A DNA stretch of 35,043 nucleotides from BM714 sp964484935 (GCA_964484935.1 CAZAFW010000017.1:1-35043), one strand, 5' to 3'; shown: positions 24,135-32,588, counted from the first letter of the stretch. Translations and numbers: made by a program. Notes: generated by a model from the sequence alone, not told the origin.

Positions 24135-26576
24135 TTAATTCCTGAGTTCTCCGCCAAGAGCCTTCTTCAAACGTTTAATTATCGCATTCGCCTTTTTGTC
24201 TATCTCTTCGGATGTCAACGTCTTATGGAGCGACCCTATAACCAATCTGAAAGTGACAGATTTTTGATTCTCTGGGATCTGTTTTCCTCGGTACTCGTCA
24301 ACAAATGACACGTCTTGGACCAATTCATCCGCTCCAGCCTTGCCGACAATGACATTTTGTATCTCTTCCCACTTCGTCGACGAGTCAAACAACATTGAAA
24401 CATCGTAGTCTACCAAAGGATATTCTGGCAGATGAGAGAATTTATTAGTTCTTGATGGATGTGTTTTCAAGTTGTCCATATTGAATTCAAAAAGCAGCAC
24501 GGCAGAGTTGTCAATTCCGCAATCAAGAGAGGCTTTCTTCGAAAGCAGTGCGAGGTCTCCCACTCTTTCCCCTTGATGCAGTATGTTGAGCCATACAACT
24601 CCATCTGCCCACACAGGCTTCTCCAGTTTCTCAAAAGTCAATGGTTCGATGTGAACGTAAGCAGGCATGGCCTCGAGCATTCCCTTCGCCCTCCGGAAAA
24701 GCTGATTTACATCCGTTGCATTTCCAACCAAGGCACCTGCTGTGTTTGTCAGCTCAAGAGGAAGAGATTCTTTTGAATCATATGGCGCCGAATAGCTATG
24801 GTCATGCATGACTTGAGCAGTCTCGAATATCATAAAATCGTTGAAGTACCTGAGATTGCTTGATACCGCCTTGCATATGTTGGGCAATAGCGTTGAGCGA
24901 ATGTGGCTTTCTCCAGGCGACGGCGGCGTTGAAAGAGAAAGCATACCTTCTGTACTCTGCATCACAGCTTCAACATATTCGTCGCTCATCCAAGGATACG
25001 TAAAGACTTCTTTCATACCACATCTGAATGCCAAGTATTCCTTGATGTTCCTGTCAAGATCCATCTTGATTTGATTGATCGCCCCTTCAAATGATGTAGT
25101 GATTGGTTTAGGATCGAAATTCTCATAACCATACATTCTTGCGATTTCTTCCATGATATCGTCCGGAATGGAAACATCACCCGTTGAGCGCCAAGTAGGT
25201 GTTGTGACATGCAGAGTGTCCTGATCGCAACTTACGTCAAAACCAAGCTGACCAAGCTTATCAGTCATATATTCATTGGAAATACGTATGCCCAATCTCT
25301 TTTCAAGCCATCCGAGTGAAACATCGATCTCTGTCCGTTTGAGATGTTCAGGATAGACATCTCTAAAGCCGGTGACATCTATGTTCGGATACAATTCCGC
25401 CAACATACCCATAGCCATTGACAATGCCAAATCAGCCCTCTCCGGATCTATGGCTTTTTCATAACGCGTCGCCGCTTCCGTTCGGGTCTCATGCCGGGCA
25501 GCAGTGCGCCTGATATTTGTCGCTTCAAAATTGGCTATTTCGAGGATTACCTTTTCTGTTTCAGGCAGAACCGAATCCTTATGTCCTCCCATGACCCCCG
25601 CCAAACCAACTGAGCTCTTGTTGTCGGCTATTACCAGGTCTTCCTTTGAAAGCTTAAGCCTTTGACCATTAAGGAGCAAGAGTTCCTCCGCTTCTTTGGC
25701 GCGCCGGACAATTATGTGCCCTTCAATGTTGTCTGAGTCAAAAGCGTGAGTCGGCTGTCCTGTGGCAAGCATCACATAGTTTGTAATATCCACCAATGCG
25801 TTGATCGGCCTCATGCCAACCCTCCAAAGCCGGCTTTTAATCTCAAATGGCGAAGGTTTGACCGAAAGTCCTTCGATTCTGACGCCAATATATCTAGGGC
25901 ATCTCTGAGTGTCTTGAACATGTATAGTAAAATCAGGTGTTTTTGGTGGAACGAATGATTCGAAATCAACAAGTGGAAGATCATACAGTGCCGCAACTTC
26001 ACGGGCTATACCGTAATGCCCCCACAAGTCAGGACGGTTTGAGATTGATTTATTATCTATTTCTAGAATGACGTCATCCAAACCCAAGACATCGGCAAGC
26101 TGTTCTCCTGCCTTCGCTTCAAAAGCAGACAGATCCAATATTTCAGCTTCTTCGGTACTTGGAAACAATTCAGACAAACCTATTTCGGATGCGGCGCAAA
26201 TCATGCCGTAACTCTCCACCCCACGCAATTTTGCATTGCCTATTTCAACAAGTTCTCCTTCTCCATGCCATCTGACCTTTGCGCCCGGCCCCGCGACAGC
26301 TACTTTCATTCCCTCGGCCAAATTTATTCCGCCACATACGATGTCACGCACTTCATCGTTGCCTATGTCGGTTTTGCATACTTTCAGCCTGTCGGCATTG
26401 GGGTGAGGAAGAACCTCTTTAACTTCGCCAACAACCATATTGTCAAATTTACCCGCCAATTCGAGGACATCCTCTACTTCAACGGTGGACATGGTCAAAT
26501 CGTAGGCGAGACGCGACAAGTCCATATCATCTGGAATTTCTACATATTCCTTTATCCAATTTAATGATAATTTCAT
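24135..26576 (-). CDS. pheT: Phenylalanyl-tRNA synthetase beta subunit
   Basis: 813 aa. The order of domains is normal: KLSLNWIKEYVEIP at the N-terminus, the EMAP-like tRNA-binding domain (MVVGEVKEVLPHPNADRLKVCK), the B3/B4 editing region, B5, the catalytic-like core and a C-terminal FDX-ACB anticodon domain (YPLVDYDVSMLF to VTFRLVIGS). It follows pheS by 12 bases. Sequence and codon use look unlike neighbouring genes: at 25441-25500 the Arg codons are CGG, CGA and CGT, whereas neighbours use much AGA/AGG. This agrees with the aberrant PheS and suggests the pair was acquired together. Confidence 0.92.
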   Translation of the reverse strand: MKLSLNWIKEYVEIPDDMDLSRLAYDLTMSTVEVEDVLELAGKFDNMVVGEVKEVLPHPNADRLKVCKTDIGNDEVRDIVCGGINLAEGMKVAVAGPGAKVRWHGEGELVEIGNAKLRGVESYGMICAASEIGLSELFPSTEEAEILDLSAFEAKAGEQLADVLGLDDVILEIDNKSISNRPDLWGHYGIAREVAALYDLPLVDFESFVPPKTPDFTIHVQDTQRCPRYIGVRIEGLSVKPSPFEIKSRLWRVGMRPINALVDITNYVMLATGQPTHAFDSDNIEGHIIVRRAKEAEELLLLNGQRLKLSKEDLVIADNKSSVGLAGVMGGHKDSVLPETEKVILEIANFEATNIRRTAARHETRTEAATRYEKAIDPERADLALSMAMGMLAELYPNIDVTGFRDVYPEHLKRTEIDVSLGWLEKRLGIRISNEYMTDKLGQLGFDVSCDQDTLHVTTPTWRSTGDVSIPDDIMEEIARMYGYENFDPKPITTSFEGAINQIKMDLDRNIKEYLAFRCGMKEVFTYPWMSDEYVEAVMQSTEGMLSLSTPPSPGESHIRSTLLPNICKAVSSNLRYFNDFMIFETAQVMHDHSYSAPYDSKESLPLELTNTAGALVGNATDVNQLFRRAKGMLEAMPAYVHIEPLTFEKLEKPVWADGVVWLNILHQGERVGDLALLSKKASLDCGIDNSAVLLFEFNMDNLKTHPSRTNKFSHLPEYPLVDYDVSMLFDSSTKWEEIQNVIVGKAGADELVQDVSFVDEYRGKQIPENQKSVTFRLVIGSLHKTLTSEEIDKKANAIIKRLKKALGGELRN

Positions 26577-26588
26577 TTACTTTCCCTC

Positions 26589-27626
26589 CTATTTGAACTG
26601 ACTTAAGAATCTCAGGTCCGCACTGTGAAAGAGCCTAACATCATCTACACCATAACGCATCATGACCAAACGGTCCAAACCGATGTTTACGTAAAATCCC
26701 GTATACTTTTCAGGATCGATTCCTGCAGCAAGAAGCACATTGGGATGCGGCGTACCGCCAGGCATTATTTCTATCCAACCTACTTGTTTGCAGACACTGC
26801 AGCCTTTGCCGCCACAAACTAGACACCCCATGTCGATCTCAAATCCAGGCTCGACAAACGGGAAAAAACCCAAGCGCATCCGTACCGGCACATCACGGCC
26901 AAAAACCTTTGACAGAATGCTTTTTATCATGATCTTGCCTGAAGAAAAAGTGAAATCTTCTTGGACAATCAATACTTCATATTGGAAAAACGCCCGCTCA
27001 TGGCGTGCATCGGTCGTCTCGTTGCGATACACTCTTCCCGGATACACAAAACGATAGGGGGGCTTGTGTGTCTGCATATAGCGAACACTGCCTCCAGTGA
27101 GATGCGGACGCAAGCAGAGCCTGTCACCGCCCCGCCCTGTATCGTGGCCTTTCAGCCAGTAGGTATCCATGCTCTCCCTCGCAGGATGGTCGGGTGGAAA
27201 ATTCAGTTTGTCAAAAGCATACAATTCACTTGTGATGTCTTTTTCCTGGAATATTTCAAATCCCATTGAACGAAAAGTATCGTTCAAATCGTAGCACATC
27301 TGGGTAATGGGATGCAATCCGCCGCTATTCGGCATTATGCCAGGAACACTACAATCAAAATCAGGAGAAATTTCCGAAGCCTTCAGTTTCAGTACCTCCC
27401 TGCGTGATTCAATCAAGTCCATAAAATTTTTCTTTAACTTGTTCGCTTCTCTCCCTACTTCCGGACGAATAGAAACATCAAGCTTTGGGATTTCTTTCAA
27501 TATTTTAGTGAGTGATCCCTGTTTTCCCAAAATCAACGACTTGACTTCTTGCAATTCAACTTCATTTTTCGCCATTGCAATCTTTTTCTCCCCTTCTAGG
27601 AGCAAAGTTTTCAATTTTTCTTTCAT
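26589..27626 (-). CDS. pheS: Phenylalanyl-tRNA synthetase alpha subunit (divergent)
   Basis: The catalytic class II subunit. 345 aa from the ATG at 27626, with GGAGGGG before it. An N-terminal coiled coil (KEKLKTLLLEGEKKIAMAK) is followed by the core. Class II motif 2 is the PGRVYRNE region and motif 3 is the GLDRLVMMRYG region. A Cys4 knuckle, CLVCGGKGCSVC, is present as in some other bacterial PheS. Several sites differ from the usual sequence as I recall it: FFQYEVLIV for FHQMEGLIV, PGGTPHPNVL for GCGMVHPNVL and YVNIGLDRL for FAFGMGMERL. In the stretch 26985-27120, six of seven Arg codons are CGN. Probably a foreign-type PheRS behind a native T-box. Confidence 0.9.
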   Translation of the reverse strand: MKEKLKTLLLEGEKKIAMAKNEVELQEVKSLILGKQGSLTKILKEIPKLDVSIRPEVGREANKLKKNFMDLIESRREVLKLKASEISPDFDCSVPGIMPNSGGLHPITQMCYDLNDTFRSMGFEIFQEKDITSELYAFDKLNFPPDHPARESMDTYWLKGHDTGRGGDRLCLRPHLTGGSVRYMQTHKPPYRFVYPGRVYRNETTDARHERAFFQYEVLIVQEDFTFSSGKIMIKSILSKVFGRDVPVRMRLGFFPFVEPGFEIDMGCLVCGGKGCSVCKQVGWIEIMPGGTPHPNVLLAAGIDPEKYTGFYVNIGLDRLVMMRYGVDDVRLFHSADLRFLSQFK

Positions 27627-27699
27627 AAATTTCCCCTCCATTGTCAATATTTTTTCGATTTTTTCGATAATGCATTTTATGAAATAATATACTTCATGG

Positions 27700-27765
27700 C
27701 TATGAAACGATTGCGGCCCTGCACTCTTTGGCTCTTCCCAGCATTTGCTGGAGCTTTTTATTCAT
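27700..27765 (-). CDS. 21-codon ORF between the pheS T-box terminator and pheS
   Basis: ATG at 27765 with an excellent AAAGGAG ribosome site, ending in TAG at 27700. It reads MNKKLQQMLGRAKEC and ends RAAIVS. It has no Phe codons, so it is not a classical Phe leader peptide. Its sequence resembles the first helix of many PheS proteins, so it may be the remnant of an earlier pheS start. An internal CCAGC/GCTGG hairpin is present. Translation is likely from the ribosome site; function is unknown. Confidence 0.5.
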   Translation of the reverse strand: MNKKLQQMLGRAKECRAAIVS

Positions 27766-27806
27766 TTTATCTCCTTTCGTTTTGCTGCAAAATCTTTTCC
27801 ATAAAT

Positions 27807-28035
27807 AAAAAAAAACCTCATCCAACAAGGGACGAAATTTTCGCGGTACCACCCTAATAACCGATTTCTCGGCCACTCGATATTTTTAACGCAATAACGC
27901 GTCCGAATCTACTTAAAGTTCAAATCGGAAGCTCCGGAACGAACTTCAGCGAACCATTTTCCCGCAAATGCTTACAGCCCATGGCACTTACTCTCTCTTT
28001 GGCATTAATCCGCTTACTTTTTCCATCTAAGCCTA
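27807..28035 (-). promoter_or_regulatory. T-box riboswitch of pheST (Phe specifier)
   Basis: The T-box sequence AGGGTGGTACCGCG is at 27842-27855 on the minus strand. The antiterminator can form by pairing AGGG with CCCT. The terminator is a short stem CCTTG/TGAGG (27816-27830) followed by nine T (27807-27815). The likely specifier triplet, after GGAGC, is TTC (27928-27930), a Phe codon. Uncharged tRNA-Phe should therefore switch pheST on. Confidence 0.9.
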
Positions 28036-28046
28036 TGTATGGAACA

Positions 28047-28136
28047 TTATGAAACCAAATCCTTGTAAATCAAGTATGCATTGATATTTCCAGTAATCAG
28101 AAAAATATTCCAAAAGAACCTTGGGTTTCTCTTCAT
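28047..28136 (-). CDS. YqzL-like 29-residue small protein
   Basis: ATG at 28136 with AAAGGGGTG about 6 bases upstream; ends in TAA at 28047. It reads MKRNPRFFWNIF, then LITGNINAYLIYKDLVS. The pattern W-x2-F-x2-TG-x-I-x-AYL-x-x-K matches what I recall of the small YqzL family of Bacillus and Clostridia (function unknown). It sits between the pheST promoter and the T-box, so it is transcribed whether or not the T-box terminates. It is too short for most gene finders. Confidence 0.65.
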   Translation of the reverse strand: MKRNPRFFWNIFLITGNINAYLIYKDLVS

Positions 28137-28178
28137 AACGGCTGCACCCCTTTGAATTACCGAATTTTTATTAATTGA

Positions 28179-28207
28179 ATTATACCATAGGGGGCAATTG
28201 TTTACAA
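28179..28207 (-). promoter_or_regulatory. Promoter of yqzL-like ORF and pheST
   Basis: On the minus strand TTGTAA (28202-28207), a 17-base spacer and TATAAT (28179-28184) with the extended TGG just before it. It lies 43 bases ahead of the small ORF. Confidence 0.8.
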
Positions 28208-28244
28208 TAAAACAATGACAATTACAGGGTAATTTTGAAATTTT

Positions 28245-29039
28245 CTAACAATTCCTGCGCAATGCAATGTCGTACATCAGAATTCCGGCGGCCACTGCGG
28301 CGTTTAACGATTCAGCGCGACCTATAATAGGTATTTTAACGGATTCATGGCAAATGTCAAGTATTTCGTTTCTGATGCCCGATCCCTCGTTTCCAATCAC
28401 AAGGCAGGTTTTTTCCCCGTATTTCATTTCGCCATAAGGTTTTGCACCATTTATGTCTGCCGCTATTATCTTATATCCACGGTCCTTCAACTCTTCCAAA
28501 AATTGTGGCCCCTGGACTTTCTGGATTACAGGCATGTGGAAAATCGATCCCATGGCGCTTCTCAAAACTTTGGCATTGTATGCGTCAACGCTTCCTGAAG
28601 AAAGCGCAACCAAGCCGGATCCCGCCGCATCGGCAGTTCTTATTATCGTTCCGAGGTTTCCCGGATCCTGCAGGCAATCAAGAAAAATGACGAGGCCAGG
28701 CAAGTCCCCAATTATTTTTTTTAGTGAATTCGAGGGCATTTCTGCAACAGCAAGAAGGCCTTGAGAAGCGACCGTTTCGCATACATGCCCAAACACCGCC
28801 AAATCCGTTTCAATCGCTTCTGCCCCAGATGCCGAAAGAGTTTCCACCAGGGAAATTTTCTTTTCATCGATGCATTCGACGAACAAAACCGTTTTGATAT
28901 TCAATCCGCTTTCCGCGGCATCCTTAATAAGCCTATATCCCTCCAAAATGATTTCAGCATATTTTTCACGGTATTTTCTTTTTTCAAGGGATTTTATTTT
29001 TTTAATTGTTTCATTTTGTCTGGAAATGATTTTTTTCAT
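28245..29039 (-). CDS. TrmH/SpoU-family RNA 2'-O-methyltransferase
   Basis: 264 aa. The N-terminal substrate-binding domain (about 1-100) precedes a SPOUT knot domain with all three SpoU motifs: DPGNLGTIIRTADAAG (motif 1), CLVIGNEGSGI (motif 2) and IPIIGRAESLNAAVAAGILMYD (motif 3, with the AdoMet-binding knot). It uses S-adenosylmethionine to methylate a ribose in rRNA or tRNA; the exact target cannot be told. The start is 4 bases behind ktrA, and the gene lies upstream of pheST in the usual Clostridial order. Confidence 0.92.
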   Translation of the reverse strand: MKKIISRQNETIKKIKSLEKRKYREKYAEIILEGYRLIKDAAESGLNIKTVLFVECIDEKKISLVETLSASGAEAIETDLAVFGHVCETVASQGLLAVAEMPSNSLKKIIGDLPGLVIFLDCLQDPGNLGTIIRTADAAGSGLVALSSGSVDAYNAKVLRSAMGSIFHMPVIQKVQGPQFLEELKDRGYKIIAADINGAKPYGEMKYGEKTCLVIGNEGSGIRNEILDICHESVKIPIIGRAESLNAAVAAGILMYDIALRRNC

Positions 29040-29042
29040 TTT

Positions 29043-29693
29043 CTACCTTTCCCCAAGGCTGCCAAGGTCTTCGTTTTCTCCTACAACGATGAGCGTGTCG
29101 CCTTCCTCAATCGTGTCGACTGCAGTAGGTGAAATGTTTATTTCGGCATTTCGTTTTATTGCCATTACATTCACGCCGTATTTGGCCCGAATGTTTATTT
29201 CCGCCAAGTTCTTTCCTGTCCATTCTGAAGGGGCTTGAATTTCAACTATGCTGTAATCCTCTGATAACTCTATATAATCAAGTATGTTTGAAGAAACCAG
29301 ATTGTTTGCAACCTTAACTCCCATTTCACGCTCAGGGAAAACCACCCTGTCGGCGCCTGTTTTATAAAGTACTTTTGCATGAAGGTCGTTCTGCGCTTTC
29401 GACACAACGTAGTCTATTCCCATCTCTTTGACCATAAGCGTTACAAGAATTGAAGCCTGCATGTCGTTACCTATAGCTACTATGGCGACATCAAAATTCC
29501 TTATGCCCAATGCTTTCAATGAAGTCTCGTCCGTGGCGTCGGCCTGAACGGCGTGAGTCACATGCTCCACTATGTCCGCCACCAACTCTTCGCTCTCATC
29601 TACAGCCAAAACCTCATGGCCCAAAGAATACAGGGTCTTGGCAATGCTTGAACCAAACCTTCCGAGACCTATCACAACAAACTGTTTTTTCAT
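29043..29693 (-). CDS. ktrA: Potassium uptake regulatory subunit (KtrA/TrkA type)
   Basis: A cytoplasmic gating subunit of the Ktr/Trk channel. 216 aa from the ATG at 29693, preceded by AGGAGGGG; the frame is open upstream to 29714 but overlaps ktrB there. A single RCK_N domain with the nucleotide-binding motif VIGLGRFGSS (5-14) and a following acidic residue in AVDESEE is followed by an RCK_C domain (about 137-216). One N/C pair is the KtrA layout; TrkA of enteric bacteria has two. It is directly coupled to ktrB. Confidence 0.93.
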   Translation of the reverse strand: MKKQFVVIGLGRFGSSIAKTLYSLGHEVLAVDESEELVADIVEHVTHAVQADATDETSLKALGIRNFDVAIVAIGNDMQASILVTLMVKEMGIDYVVSKAQNDLHAKVLYKTGADRVVFPEREMGVKVANNLVSSNILDYIELSEDYSIVEIQAPSEWTGKNLAEINIRAKYGVNVMAIKRNAEINISPTAVDTIEEGDTLIVVGENEDLGSLGER

Positions 29694-29706
29694 TTCAACC
29701 CCTCCT

Positions 29707-31098
29707 TTATCCAACGCTCACCTTGCCTTCCGGATATTTGATGAATGTTTTTCGTTTCTGCTGCTTTTGCGCTACTGCCACAGCCAATGTCATCGGCCCC
29801 AGTCTTCCAATGAACATAATAAGCGCTATTATAATTTTGCCCGATTGACTTAGGTTTGGAGTCAATCCAAGACTAAGCCCCACTGTTCCGAAAGCGGAAG
29901 TTGTTTCAAACAGTATGTCCATAAATTCGACACCTGTTTCTGTAAAAGACAAAAGCATCGTTCCTGTTATAACAACCGCCAAAGCAACGCTTGCAACAGC
30001 CAATGCCCTGTTTACTATATCCCTTGGAATCTTTCTTTTAAATATCTCGGTTTCATCCCTTCCCTTGACCATAGAAAAAAATGTGAATAGGAGAACTCCG
30101 AAAGTGGTCACCTTTATCCCTCCAGCCGTCGAGCTGGGGGCTCCGCCTATGAACATGAGTATTATTGTCAAAAACTTTGTCGAAATGGTTGTTCCTTCCA
30201 TCGATACCGTATTAAAGCCTGCAGTACGCGGAGTTATGGAATGAAAAAGAGACGAAAGGACTTTCCCCCCGCCCGAAAGACTGCCAATTGTTTGCGGATT
30301 ATTGAATTCAAAAGCGAAAATTAAAGCGAAACTTGTTGCAATCAGAATTCCCGTTATGTAGAGTGTAAGTTTTGAGTGAAGCGAAAACTTGCGATCAATC
30401 CTGTTTTTTGCAGTTCCGAACTCGAAAAGGTCGACAAGGACTGTAAAACCCAGCCCCCCGAGTATTATAAGAAACCCGATTGACAATGTCACTAGTGCAT
30501 CGCTTGAAAAGCTTGTCAAACTTCCAAAATCGCCCATCAGGTCAAATCCGGCATTGCAAAATGCCGATACCGAATGGAACACCGCATAGCCCATTCCCTT
30601 TTCCCATCCGTACATGGGAACAAAACGGAAAGACAAAAGAACCGCTCCAACCGCCTCTATTACCATAGTGGCGATTATTACATTCTTTGTAAGCCTTACC
30701 ACCCCCGAAATCGTGAACTGGTTCAAGGCCTCCTGCATCAAAAGCCTCTCCTTGAGTGAAATTCTCCTTCCCACAAGCAAGGCTATAAGAGTGGTCATAG
30801 TCATGAATCCCAATCCTCCGACTTGAATCAAAAAAAGTATTATGCCTTTTCCGAAAACCGTCCAATAAGAAGCAGTGTCGCCTATAACCAGACCGGTCAC
30901 GCATACGGCTGAAGTTGCCGTAAAAACAGCATTCACGAATCCAACGCTTTGGCCGTTTGAAGAAGCTTCCGGCATTGATAGCATTATTGCGCCCGCAAAT
31001 ATGATTGCGGCAAATCCCAATACCAATGTCTGTGCTGGATTGAGATTGTATCTTTTCAACATTTTCTTTGTGCGGATCTTCTCCACCCCCTTTAGCAT
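29707..31098 (-). CDS. ktrB: Potassium uptake channel subunit (KtrB/TrkH type)
   Basis: 463 aa membrane protein of the TrkH/KtrB family. Each of the four selectivity-filter loops keeps its Gly: SAVCVTGL, AFCNAGFD, TPRTAGFNT and AFGTVGLSLG. The hydrophobic segments fit four M1-P-M2 units. The start is uncertain: the frame opens at 31098, only about 14 bases after the promoter -10, without a ribosome site. An internal ATG at 31062 (MLKRYNLNPAQ) is more like the family start but is 18 bases from GGGGGTGGAG. Operon with ktrA. Confidence 0.92.
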   Translation of the reverse strand: MLKGVEKIRTKKMLKRYNLNPAQTLVLGFAAIIFAGAIMLSMPEASSNGQSVGFVNAVFTATSAVCVTGLVIGDTASYWTVFGKGIILFLIQVGGLGFMTMTTLIALLVGRRISLKERLLMQEALNQFTISGVVRLTKNVIIATMVIEAVGAVLLSFRFVPMYGWEKGMGYAVFHSVSAFCNAGFDLMGDFGSLTSFSSDALVTLSIGFLIILGGLGFTVLVDLFEFGTAKNRIDRKFSLHSKLTLYITGILIATSFALIFAFEFNNPQTIGSLSGGGKVLSSLFHSITPRTAGFNTVSMEGTTISTKFLTIILMFIGGAPSSTAGGIKVTTFGVLLFTFFSMVKGRDETEIFKRKIPRDIVNRALAVASVALAVVITGTMLLSFTETGVEFMDILFETTSAFGTVGLSLGLTPNLSQSGKIIIALIMFIGRLGPMTLAVAVAQKQQKRKTFIKYPEGKVSVG

Positions 31099-31111
31099 AA
31101 GCGGCTATAAC

Positions 31112-31117
31112 ATTATA
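31112..31117 (-). promoter_or_regulatory. ktrB promoter (extended -10)
   Basis: On the minus strand TGGTATAAT, an extended -10 (TATAAT at 31112-31117). The -35 region (TTATCT, 31135-31140) is poor. The expected start of transcription falls almost at the first in-frame ATG, so the mRNA may be leaderless or start at a later codon. Confidence 0.55.
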
Positions 31118-31210
31118 CCATTTATGAAGTAAAAAGATAAGAACAGCCGGCAAAATGCAGCTGTCAGTTGGCAGCGGGCAGCAAACAATCAAATGATATG
31201 GAACAGATGC

Positions 31211-31281
31211 AAAAATAATAAAACCTCAAATCCAATGCCGCTTCCCATTTTTTAAACGAGTGCTGAACAATGAAATTGAGG
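31211..31281 (-). terminator. Terminator of the infC-rpmI-rplT operon
   Basis: Long imperfect stem (31224-31237 with 31268-31281, two mismatches), followed on the minus strand by TTTTATTATTTTT. It lies 20 bases after the rplT stop. Confidence 0.65.
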
Positions 31282-31300
31282 CTATATTGTCTATCCGTAC

Positions 31301-31657
31301 TTATTGAAGCTTTTCTTTAGCCACATCTACAAGCTTGGCGAAACCTTCCGCGTCATGGATAGCCATTTCCGAAAGCATTTTTCGGTTGATGCTGATGTCT
31401 GCAAGTTTGAGTCCGTTCATGAATCGGCTGTAGCTAATTCCATTTTGTCTTGCTCCAGCATTGATTCTTGAAATCCACAATTTGCGGAAATCTCTCTTTC
31501 TTAGTTTCCTGCCTGTGTATGCGGATCTGAGAGCTCTCATTACTGCCGGGTTGGCTGCTCTGAAAGTCTTGCTCTTGGATCCATAATAACCCTTGGCGAG
31601 TTTTAATATCTTTTTATGCTTCTTCTTGGCGTTTAAAGCCTTTTTTACTCTTGCCAT
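31301..31657 (-). CDS. rplT: 50S ribosomal protein L20
   Basis: 118 aa, full length. The basic N-terminus (ARVKKALNAKKKHKKILKLA), then GYYGSKS and RALRSAYTGRKLRKRDFRKLWI, are typical of L20. It binds 23S rRNA in early 50S assembly, and in Firmicutes also represses this operon by binding the leader RNA. It is 32 bases downstream of rpmI. Confidence 0.98.
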   Translation of the reverse strand: MARVKKALNAKKKHKKILKLAKGYYGSKSKTFRAANPAVMRALRSAYTGRKLRKRDFRKLWISRINAGARQNGISYSRFMNGLKLADISINRKMLSEMAIHDAEGFAKLVDVAKEKLQ

Positions 31658-31689
31658 TTTTCTCTACCTCCCTTGCTGCCAAATTCATT

Positions 31690-31887
31690 TTACAGATATG
31701 GCAATACTTTTAAGATTCTTTTGTAATCGGCACTCGATAAAGTAGCCGCTTTTCTGAGTTTTCTTTTTCTCTTTTGTGATTTTTTATTCAAGATGTGGCT
31801 TTTATAAGCCTTGAATCTCTTCAATTTGCCGGTACCTGTTTTCTTGAACCTCTTTGCAGCGCCTCTATGCGTCTTCATTTTGGGCAT
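31690..31887 (-). CDS. rpmI: 50S ribosomal protein L35
   Basis: 65 aa from the ATG at 31887, the start that gives PKMKTHRGAAKRFKKTGTGK, the family N-terminus, with AAGGAGG just before it. The frame is open to 31905 but those six residues are not part of L35. Middle gene of infC-rpmI-rplT. Confidence 0.98.
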   Translation of the reverse strand: MPKMKTHRGAAKRFKKTGTGKLKRFKAYKSHILNKKSQKRKRKLRKAATLSSADYKRILKVLPYL

Positions 31888-31910
31888 GACGATTCCTCCT
31901 TCCAAAATCT

Positions 31911-32420
31911 TTATTTATCAATCGGTGCCATGAATGCCACCATGCTTCTGCCTTCCATTTTTGCTTTTTTATCAATAGTGCCGCTTTCAGACACCATCTC
32001 GACAAATTTATCGATCACTCCGTATCCCATCTTGGTATTGCCAAGCTGTCTTCCCCTGAATCTCAAAGCAATCTTTACACGATCCCCGTCTTCAAGGAAT
32101 TTGCGTGCCCGTTTTGCCTTTGTTTCCAAGTCGTGTTGATCGATATTAAGGCTCAAGCGGATTTCCTTGACTGTGATTTGTTTCTGCTTCTTTTTTGCTT
32201 CTTTGATTTTCTTTTGCTGTTCGTACTTGAACTTACCGTAATCCATGATCCTGCAGACAGGCGGTTTAGCATTCGGCGCCACCTTTACGAGATCCATTTT
32301 CTTCTCCGCAGCCAAATCCATCGCTTGCCTTATGGACACTACACCCAACTGCTCACCGTCATCTCCAACCAATCTTACTTCCCTGTCACGGATTGATTCG
32401 TTCAACTCAAAATTCTTAAT
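31911..32420 (-). CDS. infC: Translation initiation factor IF-3 (AUU start)
   Basis: 169 aa. The start is an ATT at 32420, six bases after a strong AGGAGGTGG site, giving KNFELNESIRDREVRLVG, the expected IF-3 N-terminus. The frame is open to an ATG at 32549, but that stretch overlaps the L20 leader and has no homology. N-domain, a lysine-rich linker (KKIKEAKKKQKQ) and C-domain (SLNIDQHDLETKAKRA, RGRQ) are all present. An AUU start lets IF-3, which rejects such codons, limit its own synthesis, as known for E. coli infC. Confidence 0.95.
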   Translation of the reverse strand: MKNFELNESIRDREVRLVGDDGEQLGVVSIRQAMDLAAEKKMDLVKVAPNAKPPVCRIMDYGKFKYEQQKKIKEAKKKQKQITVKEIRLSLNIDQHDLETKAKRARKFLEDGDRVKIALRFRGRQLGNTKMGYGVIDKFVEMVSESGTIDKKAKMEGRSMVAFMAPIDK

Positions 32421-32439
32421 GGTTGTCCACCTCCTGTTA

Positions 32440-32588
32440 ATTTTCAATACTTCTAAACAATATAAAAGCGGATGCCGAAGCATCCGCAAAAAGACATGTG
32501 AATCAAAGACTCCAACTGTCCATATTGGCCCCAACGGATTGTTCCGCAAGGCGAGAAGCGGATAACTTCTACTTTGTTTTACTAAAGA
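32440..32588 (-). promoter_or_regulatory. L20 leader with attenuator terminator, upstream of infC
   Basis: The minus strand shows the L20-leader pattern seen in Firmicutes: ATCCGCTTCTCGCCTTGCGG, later TGGAGTCTTTGATTCACATG, then a terminator. The terminator stem is GCGGATGC (32480-32487 side) with its complement (32468-32475 side), a 4-base loop and T-rich tail (32461-32467). L20 binding is expected to favour termination and so limit infC-rpmI-rplT expression. Confidence 0.85.

Noticed and set aside
31143..31175. Imperfect palindrome around CAGCTGTCAGTTGGCAGC
   Set aside because: Contains a mismatch, is not placed at a promoter or gene end, and no repeat copy was seen in the window.
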